A stretch of DNA of 56,148 nucleotides from Bacteroidales bacterium (GCA_007129255.1 SKVW01000180.1:1-56148), one strand, 5' to 3'; counted from the first letter of the stretch, positions 10,166 through 20,604 are shown. The notes: generated by a model not told the origin, from the sequence alone. Made by a program: numbers and translations.

Positions 10166-11443
10166 TTGAAAACACCTATTATCATGATATTGTTAGATGT
10201 CGGTAATCTCTGGGTCATTACCCTCAGCGTGGTTATGTTTCTTGCGGTGATGCTGATACTGGTGGGCGTTTTATTGTATGCCCGGTCAAAACTGGTGCCG
10301 AGTGGACCGGTAAAGATCACTATTAATGAAGAAAAAGAACTGGAGGTAAATGCCGGGAGCACCCTGCTTTCTACCCTCTCCGAAGAGGGGATATACCTGC
10401 CCAGTGCATGCGGTGGGGGGGGTACCTGTGCCATGTGTAAATGCCAGATTTTTGACGGCGCAGGAGATATCCTTCCTACAGAGGTGGGTTATTTTACCCG
10501 CAAAGAGATCCAGGAAAACTGGCGCCTGAGTTGCCAGGTTAAGGTAAAACAGGATCTTGATATCGGCGTTCCCAAAGAAGTATTTGGTATTAAAAAGTGG
10601 GAGTGCGAAGTGGTTTCCAACAAAAACGTGGCTACATTTATCAAGGAGTTCGTGGTTAAACTGCCCGAAGGAGAAAAACTGGACTTTCAATCCGGCGGGT
10701 ATATACAGGTTGATGTGCCCCCTTGTGAAGTAAACTTTAAAGATATTGAGGTTGAGAAAGAATTTCGCCAGGATTGGGATAAACTGAAAATATGGGATCT
10801 GAAAATGGTGAATCCCGAACCCATTTTCCGTGCATACTCTATGGCCAATCATCCTGCCGAAGGAAACATCATTAAGCTGAATGTGCGTATTGCCACGCCC
10901 CCATGGGATAGCAAGAAAAATCAATTCATGAACGTGAATCCCGGAATTTGTTCATCTTATATCTTCGCCAGGAAGCCCGGAGATAAGGTGACCATTTCCG
11001 GGCCTTATGGAGACTTTTTCATTAAAGAAACCGAACGGGAAATGGTTTATATTGGCGGTGGTGCCGGAATGGCCCCGTTGCGATCGCATATCTTTCACAT
11101 GTTCCATACCCTGAAAACCGGACGCAAAGTTTCTTACTGGTACGGGGCAAGGTCTAAGCGGGAAATTTTTTACGAGGAGGATTTCCGTGAAATCGAAAAG
11201 AAGTTTCCCAATTTTTCCTTCCATATTGCTTTATCTGAACCTCTTCCTGAAGATAACTGGGACGGGCATACAGGATTTATCCACCAGGTTGTGCTGGATA
11301 ATTATCTTGAAAAACATCCTGAACCTGAAGAAGTGGAATATTATCTTTGTGGGCCCCCAATAATGAATGAATCCGTGCTGACCATGCTCGATAATCTTGG
11401 AGTTCCTGAAGAAAATATTGACCTTGACGATTTTGGCGGTTAA
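10166..11443 (+). CDS. nqrF: Na+-NQR subunit F (FAD / 2Fe-2S NADH dehydrogenase)
   Basis: 425 aa; 2Fe-2S motif [36 protein letters not shown]. Confidence 0.97.
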   Translation: MKTPIIMILLDVGNLWVITLSVVMFLAVMLILVGVLLYARSKLVPSGPVKITINEEKELEVNAGSTLLSTLSEEGIYLPSACGGGGTCAMCKCQIFDGAGDILPTEVGYFTRKEIQENWRLSCQVKVKQDLDIGVPKEVFGIKKWECEVVSNKNVATFIKEFVVKLPEGEKLDFQSGGYIQVDVPPCEVNFKDIEVEKEFRQDWDKLKIWDLKMVNPEPIFRAYSMANHPAEGNIIKLNVRIATPPWDSKKNQFMNVNPGICSSYIFARKPGDKVTISGPYGDFFIKETEREMVYIGGGAGMAPLRSHIFHMFHTLKTGRKVSYWYGARSKREIFYEEDFREIEKKFPNFSFHIALSEPLPEDNWDGHTGFIHQVVLDNYLEKHPEPEEVEYYLCGPPIMNESVLTMLDNLGVPEENIDLDDFGG

Positions 11444-11449
11444 CTTTGT

Positions 11450-11475
11450 AGCCCCGTTTTTCGGGGCTTTTTTTA
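11450..11475 (+). terminator. rho-independent terminator after nqrF
   Basis: AGCCCCG-TTTTT-CGGGGCT followed by TTTTTT. Confidence 0.88.
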
Positions 11476-11484
11476 TGCTTTTTC

Positions 11485-12384
11485 ATGGCAAAACCCAAAA
11501 ATAATCGTCATCATCAGGCCAGCTATGCCACTTGGATTGGCTTTTTTGCCAATGTGTTGCTTACCCTGTTTAAGCTTTTGGCAGGATTGCTTGGGCGTAG
11601 CTCTGCAATGATTGCTGACGCTGTGCACTCCATCAGTGACTTTGTCACCGACCTGGTAATTGTTGGAAGCCTGAAAGTAGCCTCCAAACCCAGGGATACC
11701 AACCATAAATACGGGCACGGAAAGGTGGAAACCCTTGCCGCGGCTTTTGTTGGCGGGGTATTGCTGGCGGTGGGATTTGGCATTTTCTATTCCGGTCTTA
11801 CCAAAATAGTCGGGCATTACCGGGAAACTCCTTTGCAAAGCCCTGGTATGATCGCTTTTTATGCGGCTTTGATCTCCGTTATCATCAAAGAGGTTTTATA
11901 CCGGTATACCCTGGTAATTGGCAAGCGAATTGACAGCATGGTGTTGGTGGCCAATGCCTGGCACCATCGCAGCGATGTTTATTCTTCTTTTGGAACATTG
12001 ATCGGAATTGGGGGTGCCATTTACCTTGGAGAAAACTGGGTGATCCTCGACCCCCTTGCGGCCATGCTGGTTAGCGGGTTTATCTTAAAGGTGGGTTTTG
12101 TAATTATCAGGGAATCCCTGCTGGAACTGATTGAAACTTCACTTCCAAAAAAGAAAGAAAAAGAAATCCTGGATATCGCTTCCAAAATAGATGGGGTTTA
12201 CAATCCCCATGATCTGAAAACCAGGAAAATCGGGAGCAACATTGCCATTGACCTGCATATTGAAGTGAAAAAAAATCTGAATATTGTGCAGGCCCATGAA
12301 ATAACCATCAACCTGGAAAAACGCCTGCGCGAAAACTTTGGAGAAGAAACATATATTTCCATTCATACCGAACCGTTAAAATGA
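11485..12384 (+). CDS. cation diffusion facilitator family transporter
   Basis: 299 aa; MIADAVHSISDFVTDLVIVG, HKYGHGKVETLAA, WHHRSDVYSS, DPLAAMLVSGFI. Confidence 0.95.
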   Translation: MAKPKNNRHHQASYATWIGFFANVLLTLFKLLAGLLGRSSAMIADAVHSISDFVTDLVIVGSLKVASKPRDTNHKYGHGKVETLAAAFVGGVLLAVGFGIFYSGLTKIVGHYRETPLQSPGMIAFYAALISVIIKEVLYRYTLVIGKRIDSMVLVANAWHHRSDVYSSFGTLIGIGGAIYLGENWVILDPLAAMLVSGFILKVGFVIIRESLLELIETSLPKKKEKEILDIASKIDGVYNPHDLKTRKIGSNIAIDLHIEVKKNLNIVQAHEITINLEKRLRENFGEETYISIHTEPLK

Positions 12385-13421
12385 ATCTCACTAAATTTAA
12401 ACCCGCCATGAAACCTGCCGGTAAATTATTTTTGGCTGCTCTCTTATTTATGATGGCTTGCAGCCCTGCCGAACGAACCCCTCAATTGATCAATATCCGG
12501 GGGTTGGTTTTCGGAACTTATTACTCTATTACCTATTTTTCCGAAGATGATGAAGTTTATCAGGAATCCATTGACAGCCTTTTCAAGGCTTTCAATAATT
12601 CCCTCTCGTATTATGAGAAAAATTCACTGATCTCACGTATTAACCGAAATGAAACCACCGAAGTGGATGAATGGTTTATAACCGTTTTTAATCGTTCGCA
12701 GGAAATTGCAGAAGAAACCCAGGGTGCTTTTGATGCAACGGTTTCTCCTTTGGTCAATGCCTGGGGTTTTGGTTTTTCCGACAGATCAGAGGTGCCATCG
12801 CAACAAGTGGATAGCATTTTGCAATTTGTGGGGTATGAAAAGATCAGGCTTGAGAATAATCGTATTGTCAAAGAGGACCCAAGGGTGCAACTTGATTTTA
12901 ATGCCATTGCCAAAGGTTATGCAGCAGATGTTGTGGGGGAGTTTCTCCGTTCTGAGGGAGTAGAGATATATCTTGTTGATATTGGTGGTGACATGGTGGC
13001 GCATGGCCTGAAACCCGATGGCAGCCAATGGCGCATTGGCCTGGAAAAACCCAGCGGCAGATTTGATGACCCCCAGGAGGTGGGATTTCTGGTGGAGGTA
13101 AAGGATATCGGTCTGGCAACCTCAGGAACTTACCGCCAATACTTTGAAGAAGATGGACAGCGCTACTCCCATACCATCGATCCTTCCACCGGTTTTCCCG
13201 TTGAGCATAACCTGTTGAGCGTTTCGGTTTTTGCAGAAGATGGCATGTCTGCTGATGCCTATGCCACGGCTTTTATGGTGATGGGCCTGGAAAAAGCCAG
13301 GCAATTTGTAAAGAAAAGGGATGAGCTGGAAGCTTTTTTTATTTTCTCCGAAGCTGAACGAGAAGAGTTTGGCACCTACACAAGTGCGGGCCTGGATATT
13401 TTATTGATGGAGGATATTTAA
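12381..13421 (+). CDS. apbE: FAD:protein FMN transferase (ApbE), lipoprotein
   Basis: 346 aa; lipobox LFMMAC; VFGTYYSITYF; DFNAIAKGYAADVV; ATSGTYRQY; YSHTIDPSTGFPV; overlaps CDF stop by 4 bp. Confidence 0.95.
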   Translation: MNLTKFKPAMKPAGKLFLAALLFMMACSPAERTPQLINIRGLVFGTYYSITYFSEDDEVYQESIDSLFKAFNNSLSYYEKNSLISRINRNETTEVDEWFITVFNRSQEIAEETQGAFDATVSPLVNAWGFGFSDRSEVPSQQVDSILQFVGYEKIRLENNRIVKEDPRVQLDFNAIAKGYAADVVGEFLRSEGVEIYLVDIGGDMVAHGLKPDGSQWRIGLEKPSGRFDDPQEVGFLVEVKDIGLATSGTYRQYFEEDGQRYSHTIDPSTGFPVEHNLLSVSVFAEDGMSADAYATAFMVMGLEKARQFVKKRDELEAFFIFSEAEREEFGTYTSAGLDILLMEDI

Positions 13422-13490
13422 ACTTTAGAAAGTCCCTTCCTGAAATAAAAAAAACCGAATGCATTGGCTGTGACCAAATGGGAGGTCCTT

Positions 13491-13724
13491 TTATGCTTCA
13501 GGGGTTTCCCGGTTAATTTTGATCTCGCTCATGGGGATCTTGTTGCTTTCACAATCTTCAGGAGAATCGGAACTGCATGAACAGGGCATAGGTTCCCCTG
13601 TTTCCGGATGAAAATTGCTTCCGCAGGTTTTGGTAAAAGTGCCACCGGGCTTTAAAAACATCTTTACCGCAAACCCTGCAATGGCTATCCCTATAAGTAA
13701 TATGGCGAGAAGGATGACTTGCAT
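13491..13724 (-). CDS. small single-TM Cys-rich protein, NqrM-like candidate
   Basis: 77 aa; N-terminal TM then KTCGS...MPCSCSSDSPEDC (four Cys). Confidence 0.75.
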   Translation of the reverse strand: MQVILLAILLIGIAIAGFAVKMFLKPGGTFTKTCGSNFHPETGEPMPCSCSSDSPEDCESNKIPMSEIKINRETPEA

Positions 13725-13786
13725 TGTTTTATTTTTTATAAAATTCTCAAATAACTACCATAAAAACAAACAATTGGTTTGAATGT

Positions 13787-14560
13787 TCAGGTTTTCCTGA
13801 ACCATGCCATTAAAATTCCGGCGGCCACTGAGGCATTCAGCGAATCAACCTTATTGGCCCTGTTTGGCCGCTCAAATCCCGGTATGGTTATTTCTTCGGT
13901 AACCATCGACTTTACTTCTTCGGAAATACCATGGGATTCGCTCCCGATGATCAATATTCCGGGCAATTCTGGCTGGTGCTCAAAAAGACTCCTGCCTTCA
14001 AGGGTGGTACCGTAAACCGGCAGCTTGTTTTTCAAACTTTTCAGCAAAGGCCATAACTCAGTATAATGAACCTTTACCCTTAGCAATGAACCCATGGTTG
14101 CCTGTACCACTTTTGGATTATAAACATCTGCAGTGGCTGGAGAACAAATAATATGCTCTATGCCAAACCAGTCGGCCGTTCGAATAATGGTGCCAAGGTT
14201 GCCCGGGTCCTGTAGGTTATCCAAAACCAAGGTAAGGTCATTTTCCAACTCTGAGTCTTGAACGGTATATTCCGGAATATCCACCACAGCAAGCACCTGA
14301 TTGGGGGTCTTCAGGGCGCTGATGCGGTCAAGTTCTTTTACGGAAATTTCCACACAGGAAATATTATGCGGGAGAATGCTTTGGTTTTTTTCAACCCAGG
14401 CAGGCAAAGCGCAGATCATCCGGATACTGAAAGACGTTGCCAGCAACTCCGATACGATCTTTTCCCCTTCTGCAATAAACGACTGGTGCTGAATGCGATA
14501 TTTTTTTTGGTGAAGGGAACGGATAAATTTTATTTGTGCATTACTCAGCATATCATGCAA
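13787..14560 (-). CDS. TrmH/SpoU family RNA 2'-O-methyltransferase
   Basis: 257 aa; LVLDNLQDPGNLGTIIRTADWFG, IIGSESHGIS, IPGFERPNRANKVDSLNASVAAGIL. Confidence 0.93.
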   Translation of the reverse strand: MHDMLSNAQIKFIRSLHQKKYRIQHQSFIAEGEKIVSELLATSFSIRMICALPAWVEKNQSILPHNISCVEISVKELDRISALKTPNQVLAVVDIPEYTVQDSELENDLTLVLDNLQDPGNLGTIIRTADWFGIEHIICSPATADVYNPKVVQATMGSLLRVKVHYTELWPLLKSLKNKLPVYGTTLEGRSLFEHQPELPGILIIGSESHGISEEVKSMVTEEITIPGFERPNRANKVDSLNASVAAGILMAWFRKT

Positions 14561-14585
14561 GGTTTTATTCCCGGCTGCCTAAAAA

Positions 14586-14617
14586 GAAGCCTGCCCCTGT
14601 CAGCAGGAACAGGCTTC
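14586..14617 (-). terminator. terminator of rpsF-rpsR-rplI operon
   Basis: GAAGCCTG..CCTG-loop-CAGG..CAGGCTTC followed on the minus strand by TTTTT. Confidence 0.8.
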
Positions 14618-14643
14618 ATTTTGCTGCTCATGGGTCGGAGAAA

Positions 14644-15093
14644 TTACTCTCCTACCACTTCAAATTTCAAATCCACGCGAACATCCTTATGAAGGTTGAT
14701 CTTGGCGGTATAGGTGCCCAGTTCCTTGATGGCATCTCCGTCCACCATGATTTTCTTGCGGTCAATATCAATATCGTATTGGTTTTTGATGGCTTCTGCA
14801 ATTTGCAGGGCATTAACCGAACCGAATATTTTTCCGGAGGTGCCGGTTTTGGCGCCAATTTTTACTTCGATATCCTGAAGCTTTTCTGCCACCTTTTCTG
14901 CTTCCTTCTTTACCTTCTCCTCTTTAAAAGCCCTTTGTTTCATGGTTTCGGCAAGCTTTTTCTTCTCCGAATCCAGTGCCATCATGGCAAGGCCTTTGGG
15001 GATAAGGTAGTTGGTTGCGTACCCGTCTTTTACTGTAACCAGGTCGTCTTTAAATCCCAGGTTGGGAACGTCTTGTTTTAAAATAATTTCCAT
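14644..15093 (-). CDS. rplI: 50S ribosomal protein L9
   Basis: 149 aa; MEIILKQDVPNLGFKDDLVTVKDGYATNYLIPKGLA. Confidence 0.98.
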   Translation of the reverse strand: MEIILKQDVPNLGFKDDLVTVKDGYATNYLIPKGLAMMALDSEKKKLAETMKQRAFKEEKVKKEAEKVAEKLQDIEVKIGAKTGTSGKIFGSVNALQIAEAIKNQYDIDIDRKKIMVDGDAIKELGTYTAKINLHKDVRVDLKFEVVGE

Positions 15094-15103
15094 TTTTACC
15101 TCC

Positions 15104-15376
15104 CTATTTTAAAAGATCCGCTACATATGGCATTAAAGAAAGATGCCTTGCCCTTTTTATGGCCTTGGCCACTTTACGCTGGTATTTTAAGGATGTACCA
15201 GTGATCCTTCTTGGAAGGATTTTCCCCTGTTCATTTACAAACTTTAACAGGAAATTCGGGTCTTTGTAATCGATATATTTAATGCCTGCTTTTTTAAAGC
15301 GGCAGTATTTTTTCTTTTTGACATCTACCGCGATGGGCGCAAGATATCTTATTTCAGAATTTTGCTGGTTTGCCAT
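15104..15376 (-). CDS. rpsR: 30S ribosomal protein S18
   Basis: 90 aa; [60 protein letters not shown]. Confidence 0.98.
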   Translation of the reverse strand: MANQQNSEIRYLAPIAVDVKKKKYCRFKKAGIKYIDYKDPNFLLKFVNEQGKILPRRITGTSLKYQRKVAKAIKRARHLSLMPYVADLLK

Positions 15377-15410
15377 GTTTCAATTTCTTTTTGGGTTACT
15401 ACCTGTTTTT

Positions 15411-15773
15411 TTAGCTTTCCTGCTGTTCTTTTTCTTTAGCAGCCTCTTTTTCCTTTCTCTTTTTCTCGTTGTAGGCCAGGGCGTATTTGTCCAGGCTCAC
15501 GGTGAGAAAACGAATCACCCGCTCATCCCTTTTGAGCTCAAGCTCAAATTCCTTTAACAGCTGGGTGTCGGCCTTAAACTCAACGAGGTGAAAAAAACCG
15601 GTTGATTTTTTTTGGATTGGATAGGCCAGTTTACGCAAGCCCCAATGGTCCTCGTAAACAATCTCTGCCCCCTTTTTCTTCAGGTAGTCCTGAAACTTAC
15701 TTACCGCTTCCTTCATCTGTTCATCAGACAAAACGGGAGTCATAATGAAAACGGTTTCGTACTGTTTTACCAT
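15411..15773 (-). CDS. rpsF: 30S ribosomal protein S6
   Basis: 120 aa; [37 protein letters not shown]. Confidence 0.97.
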   Translation of the reverse strand: MVKQYETVFIMTPVLSDEQMKEAVSKFQDYLKKKGAEIVYEDHWGLRKLAYPIQKKSTGFFHLVEFKADTQLLKEFELELKRDERVIRFLTVSLDKYALAYNEKKRKEKEAAKEKEQQES

Positions 15774-16050
15774 TACTTTGATTTTTAAAGGTTTGAAAAA
15801 TTATTGGCTCGTTTTGGAAAACGAAGTGCAAAATTAATAAAAATTTCCAAATTAATTCATCCCATGAGATTTAATTAAAAAAGGATTTCATAGCCCTGTA
15901 AGCTATTTTTTGCCTTTTAGAAAATTTGTAGAAAAGCCCGCGGCATTTTTCTTTTTTGGTAGTTTATAAAGAAATTAAAGACCCATTATTTTGTAAATAA
16001 GATTTATTTATCTAAATTACAATATATAGTTAAATCAAAATATCAAAAGG

Positions 16051-17334
16051 ATGAAAAAAAATAATTTACGGCCCCGGGACTTCATCACCACACCGCAGAT
16101 GCAATTGCTTATTGAAGAAGCAGAAAGCCTGAAATCCAATCCCGGATTTAAGGTTTCCGATGTAATTGACCATAAGGGGCACCAATACGTTGATCTTGTG
16201 CAGGAAGGAGGAGGTGTACTAGGCATTGCCCTGCTGGGCTATACATTTATTATGGAAAAAGCCGGGCTGCGATTTTTCAATCTGGGCGGAACTTCTGCAG
16301 GAGCTATCAACACTATGTTACTGGCAGGATGTGGAAAGGTGGAGGAAGAGAAGTCAACCCGCATCCTGGAAGAATTATGCAACAAGAACCTTTTCGATTT
16401 TGTGGATGGTGATGGCCGGATCGGAGCTCTGATAAAGGCGGTGGTTAATAAAGAGGGAAATTTGCTATGGAGAGTGATCAGGATCATCAGAACGATCTGG
16501 AGAACCTTGCGTGATAAGCTTGGACTGAACCCGGGCGATGCTTTTACAGTATGGCTTTCAGAAATTCTTGGCAAATATGACATTCGTCAATTGTCTCATT
16601 TGGAAGAAAGGTTGTCGGATATCCCCGATCTGAACATTCGGGGCAAAGGGAAAGCAACATATAAAAAGGCCCTGTTTACCATTATTGCCGCTGATGTGAC
16701 CACCAAAACAAAAGTGAACTTTCCCCTGATGGCTCCTTTATATTGGAAAGAACCCTTACAAACAAACCCTTCTGTTTTTGTGAGGGCCTCCATGTCCATC
16801 CCTTTCTTTTTTGAGCCTTTGCTGGTGAAAAATATCCCGGAGGCTGGAAAAGAAAACTCCGGCTTATGGTGGCAAAAAGCCAGGTATTCAGGCATGGTGC
16901 CCTCCGAAGTAAGTTTTGTCGATGGTGGGATGTTGTCCAATTTTCCGATCAATGTTTTTCATTCGCAGGACCAGGTTCCCCAAAAGCCCACCTTTGGCGC
17001 AAGGTTGAGCTCCTACCGGGAGGCCCCTTCAGATACTGCCTCCCTTTTAGGATATATGGGGGCAATGATCAGTACCATGCGGCAGGTTTATGACCTTGAT
17101 TTCCTGCTTAGGAATGCCGATTACAAAAAACTCATCTGTCGTATCGATGCCGATGAAAAATTTAACTGGCTGGATTTTGACATGAAAGATGAAGAAAAAA
17201 TAGAATTGTTTTATCTGGGGGCTAAAAAAGGCCTTGGGTTTTTGAAGACTTTCGATTGGGAAGCTTACAAGCAATTGCGAAGAGATATGTTGGATAAACC
17301 CGGGGCGTCAAGGCGAAGGTCTGCCGCACGCTAG
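16051..17334 (+). CDS. patatin-like phospholipase family protein
   Basis: 427 aa; oxyanion QEGGGVLG, GGTSAGA (GxSxG) and DGGML motifs. Confidence 0.92.
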   Translation: MKKNNLRPRDFITTPQMQLLIEEAESLKSNPGFKVSDVIDHKGHQYVDLVQEGGGVLGIALLGYTFIMEKAGLRFFNLGGTSAGAINTMLLAGCGKVEEEKSTRILEELCNKNLFDFVDGDGRIGALIKAVVNKEGNLLWRVIRIIRTIWRTLRDKLGLNPGDAFTVWLSEILGKYDIRQLSHLEERLSDIPDLNIRGKGKATYKKALFTIIAADVTTKTKVNFPLMAPLYWKEPLQTNPSVFVRASMSIPFFFEPLLVKNIPEAGKENSGLWWQKARYSGMVPSEVSFVDGGMLSNFPINVFHSQDQVPQKPTFGARLSSYREAPSDTASLLGYMGAMISTMRQVYDLDFLLRNADYKKLICRIDADEKFNWLDFDMKDEEKIELFYLGAKKGLGFLKTFDWEAYKQLRRDMLDKPGASRRRSAAR

Positions 17335-17410
17335 TTTTCTTTATGCCCTGCCGGGTTTTTTATGGGTGATTGGTGATTTGTATTTATCTTTGCCGCCTTT
17401 GGCAGGAAAA

Positions 17411-18352
17411 ATGACCCAGGAAAACAAACCCGTTTTGATTGATTGGCTTGCGCTGGTTTTGCTGATGCTGGTGTGGGGCAGCTCCTTTATTCTGATTAAA
17501 AGAGGACTTGTTTCCTTCAGCAGCTTTGAGGTGGGTGCTTTAAGGGTAGCAATCTCATTTATGGTGCTTTTCCCTTTTGTTTTCAGGCGCTTAAAACGGG
17601 TTCCCAAAGGAAAGCTTATTTATTTTTTTCTTGCCGGTTTCATCGGCAATGGCTTGCCACCTTTTCTCTTTGCCCAGGCACAAACCGTTATTGACAGCTA
17701 CATGGCAGGAGTATTGAATTCTCTCACGCCATTATTTACCCTTTTGGTAGGCATCGCTTTTTTTGGCAGGAAAACCCGCTGGATCAACGTTACCGGGGTG
17801 ATAATCGGCCTGGTTGGAGCCGTAGGGTTGCTTTCTGCTGCCAGTGATCCCGCCATCAGCAAAAGTATTGCTTACGGACTTTTTGCCGTGGGCGGAGCTG
17901 TTTGTTATGCCTTCAACATGAACATCATCAAAACCTATTTATCCGAATTTGATGCTCTTACCATTACTTCCGTAGCGTTTCTTTTTATTGGGATTCCCTC
18001 CCTGGTTTATTTAATGGGTTGGTCTGATTTTATGGCGACCATGGCAAACCATCCCGAAAGCTGGAAAAGCCTTGGGTATATTGCTATCCTGGCCATTGTT
18101 GGCACGTCTCTGGCCATGATCATTCACAACTGGCTGATAAAAAGAACCTCTCCTTTGTTTACGGCCACTGTAACCTATATGATGCCCATTGTTTCCATTT
18201 TCTGGGGGGTGGCCGACGGAGAGCGTTTTGTGCTGTTTTTCCTGCTCTGGATCGCTTTGATACTGGTTGGGGTTTACCTGGCAAACCGACCCCGCCCGGG
18301 AATGAAAAAACCACCGGCTGCACTGGATCAGGCAGGAAAATCCCTGTATTAA
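17411..18352 (+). CDS. EamA/DMT-family transporter
   Basis: ORF 17366-18352; ATG at 17411; LVWGSSFILIKRGL, ~10 TM, C-terminal EamA repeat. Confidence 0.92.
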   Translation: MTQENKPVLIDWLALVLLMLVWGSSFILIKRGLVSFSSFEVGALRVAISFMVLFPFVFRRLKRVPKGKLIYFFLAGFIGNGLPPFLFAQAQTVIDSYMAGVLNSLTPLFTLLVGIAFFGRKTRWINVTGVIIGLVGAVGLLSAASDPAISKSIAYGLFAVGGAVCYAFNMNIIKTYLSEFDALTITSVAFLFIGIPSLVYLMGWSDFMATMANHPESWKSLGYIAILAIVGTSLAMIIHNWLIKRTSPLFTATVTYMMPIVSIFWGVADGERFVLFFLLWIALILVGVYLANRPRPGMKKPPAALDQAGKSLY

Positions 18353-18396
18353 AAAATTATTTACAAATGGAATAGGAAACCTTGAAAAATTTTTTT

Positions 18397-18404
18397 TATC
18401 TTTG
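18397..18404 (+). promoter_or_regulatory. candidate Bacteroidota -7 box (TATCTTTG) upstream of rplU
   Basis: TAnnTTTG match 40 bp before rplU ATG; no well-spaced -33 TTG. Confidence 0.45.
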
Positions 18405-18444
18405 CACCCCAATATTCGAGTAAACCATTTAATCAGAATAGAAA

Positions 18445-18756
18445 ATGTACGCAATTGTTGAAATAGGCGGCCAGCAATTTAAAATCGAAAAGGATCAGAA
18501 GATTTTCGTAAACCGGCTCATGAACGAAGAAGGAAGTGAACTGGAGTTTGAAAATGTATTGCTGTTTGCCGATGGGAAAAAAATCCAGGTTGGTACCCCG
18601 CTGGTAGAAGGAGCTAAAATTAAAGCCAAAGTTCTTGGCCACGTTAAGTCCGATAAAATTTTGGTCTTTAAGAAGAAAAGAAGAAAAGGCTACCAGAAAC
18701 TTAACGGACACAGGCAACCTTTAACCCAGATCCAGATTGAAGAACTGGTTGCATAA
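18445..18756 (+). CDS. rplU: 50S ribosomal protein L21
   Basis: 103 aa; MYAIVEIGGQQFKIEKDQKIFV. Confidence 0.98.
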   Translation: MYAIVEIGGQQFKIEKDQKIFVNRLMNEEGSELEFENVLLFADGKKIQVGTPLVEGAKIKAKVLGHVKSDKILVFKKKRRKGYQKLNGHRQPLTQIQIEELVA

Positions 18757-18787
18757 CTTTTTCTGCAAACAAAAAAACTGAAATATT

Positions 18788-19051
18788 ATGGCACACAAAA
18801 AAGGAGTTGGTAGCTCACGTAACGGGCGCGAATCGCATAGCAAACGCCTTGGTATAAAATTATTTGGTGGCCAGCAGGCCGTTGCAGGCAATATTATTGT
18901 CAGGCAAAGAGGTACACAGCACAATCCCGGCCTCAATGTGGGCATGGGAAAAGACCATACCCTTTACGCCTTGACTGACGGGAAGGTGGTTTTTAAGAAA
19001 AAAACCGATAATAAATCCTACGTTTACATTGAGCCCATTGCTGAAAAATAG
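18788..19051 (+). CDS. rpmA: 50S ribosomal protein L27
   Basis: 87 aa; [29 protein letters not shown]. Confidence 0.98.
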   Translation: MAHKKGVGSSRNGRESHSKRLGIKLFGGQQAVAGNIIVRQRGTQHNPGLNVGMGKDHTLYALTDGKVVFKKKTDNKSYVYIEPIAEK

Positions 19052-19071
19052 CTCCCGGAAAAAAAGATTTA

Positions 19072-19100
19072 AAAATCCTGCTGCGGCAGGATTTTTTTTT
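19072..19100 (+). terminator. terminator of rplU-rpmA
   Basis: AAAATCCTGC-TGCG-GCAGGATTTT followed by TTTTT. Confidence 0.88.
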
Positions 19101-19208
19101 GCCATGCGCGTAGTTTTTCTGCTCAGAGCAACAAATTTGCGGGCACGGGTTTTCTTAGCCGGATTTCTTTTTAAATTTGAAACTTTGTTCTGAGAAATTT
19201 TTTTAACC

Positions 19209-20480
19209 ATGATAGAGATTGCAGTAATTCGGAATAATGGCCCGGAAGTGTTGGAAAGGCTGAAAATTAAAAATTTTGATGCCACAGGAATTATGGAAAG
19301 GCTTCAGCAGGTTGATGCAGAAAGAAGGCAAACCCAGAAGCATCTGGATGATATGCTGGCTGAAAGTAAATCCCTGGCCAAAGATATCGGCCGGCTTTTT
19401 AAAGAGGGAAAAGCAGACGAGGCGTCTGCCCTTAAAGAGCGCACTTCTGCCATTAAAAAAGAGTCAAAAATTTTGCAGGAGCAGCTCAATAACCTTAGCC
19501 GGGAGCAAAATGAACTGATGGTTCAGTTGCCCAATCTCCCGCATGAGTCTGTTCCCCCGGGAAGAACAGCCGAAGACAATGTTATTGTTTCCAGCGAAGG
19601 TTCTTTACCGGAGTTGGGCGACAACGCAATGCCCCATTGGGAGCTTGCACAAAAATACCAACTGATAGATTTTGAGTGGGGAACCAAGATTACCGGCGCC
19701 GGATTCCCGGTTTATAAAGGTCTTGGCGCCAGGTTGCAACGGGCCCTGATCGCCTTTTTCCTGGATGAGGCCATTGATGCCGGGTATACTGAATACCAGC
19801 CCCCGCTGCTGGTAAATGAAGATTCTGCCTTTGCTACCGGGCAGCTTCCGGATAAAGACGGCCAAATGTATCACATCCCACTTGATAATCTTTACCTTAT
19901 CCCCACGGCCGAAGTACCGGTGACCAATTTCTACAGGGATACCATTTTACAAGCAGAGGATCTGCCTGTAAAAAGTACGGCCTATTCTTTATGCTTCAGA
20001 AGGGAAGCCGGATCGTATGGAAAAGAGGTGAGGGGCCTCAACCGCCTGCATCAGTTTGATAAAGTGGAGATTGTGCAGGTAACCCACCCGGATAAAAGTT
20101 ACCAGGCACTTAAAGAAATGGTGGAACATGTTTCCATGCTTTTAAGGAAGCTGAAACTCCCTTACCGTGTTGCCCGCCTTTGTGGGGGAGACATGAGTTT
20201 TGCCGCCGCTCTTACCTACGATATGGAGGTTTTTTCTGCTGCCCAGAAACGGTGGCTGGAAGTAAGCTCTGTATCCAATTTTGAAACCTTTCAGTCCAAC
20301 CGTATGAAATTGCGGTTTCGCACCGGCGAAGGGAAGAACGAAATGGCCCATACCCTCAATGGCAGCGCTTTGGCATTGCCACGCATTATGGCTGCGTTGC
20401 TGGAAAACAATCAATCCGAAAAGGGAATCAATATTCCCGAAGTGCTGCAACCCTATTTAAGAACGGACATGATTCGGTAG
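19209..20480 (+). CDS. serS: seryl-tRNA synthetase
   Basis: 423 aa; TAEVPVTNFY, FRREAGSYGKEVRGLNRLHQFDKVEIV, EVSSVSNFETFQSNRMKLRFR. Confidence 0.98.
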   Translation: MIEIAVIRNNGPEVLERLKIKNFDATGIMERLQQVDAERRQTQKHLDDMLAESKSLAKDIGRLFKEGKADEASALKERTSAIKKESKILQEQLNNLSREQNELMVQLPNLPHESVPPGRTAEDNVIVSSEGSLPELGDNAMPHWELAQKYQLIDFEWGTKITGAGFPVYKGLGARLQRALIAFFLDEAIDAGYTEYQPPLLVNEDSAFATGQLPDKDGQMYHIPLDNLYLIPTAEVPVTNFYRDTILQAEDLPVKSTAYSLCFRREAGSYGKEVRGLNRLHQFDKVEIVQVTHPDKSYQALKEMVEHVSMLLRKLKLPYRVARLCGGDMSFAAALTYDMEVFSAAQKRWLEVSSVSNFETFQSNRMKLRFRTGEGKNEMAHTLNGSALALPRIMAALLENNQSEKGINIPEVLQPYLRTDMIR

Positions 20481-20604
20481 ACCATTTCAGTTTACGGGAA
20501 AATGGCACTGCAAAACAATTAACCTGAGCCGGCGTTTTTATTATAAACCTTTGGGCCGGTTTTTGCATTATGGTCAGCGGAAGACAGGTAAACTCCATAC
20601 GTAT

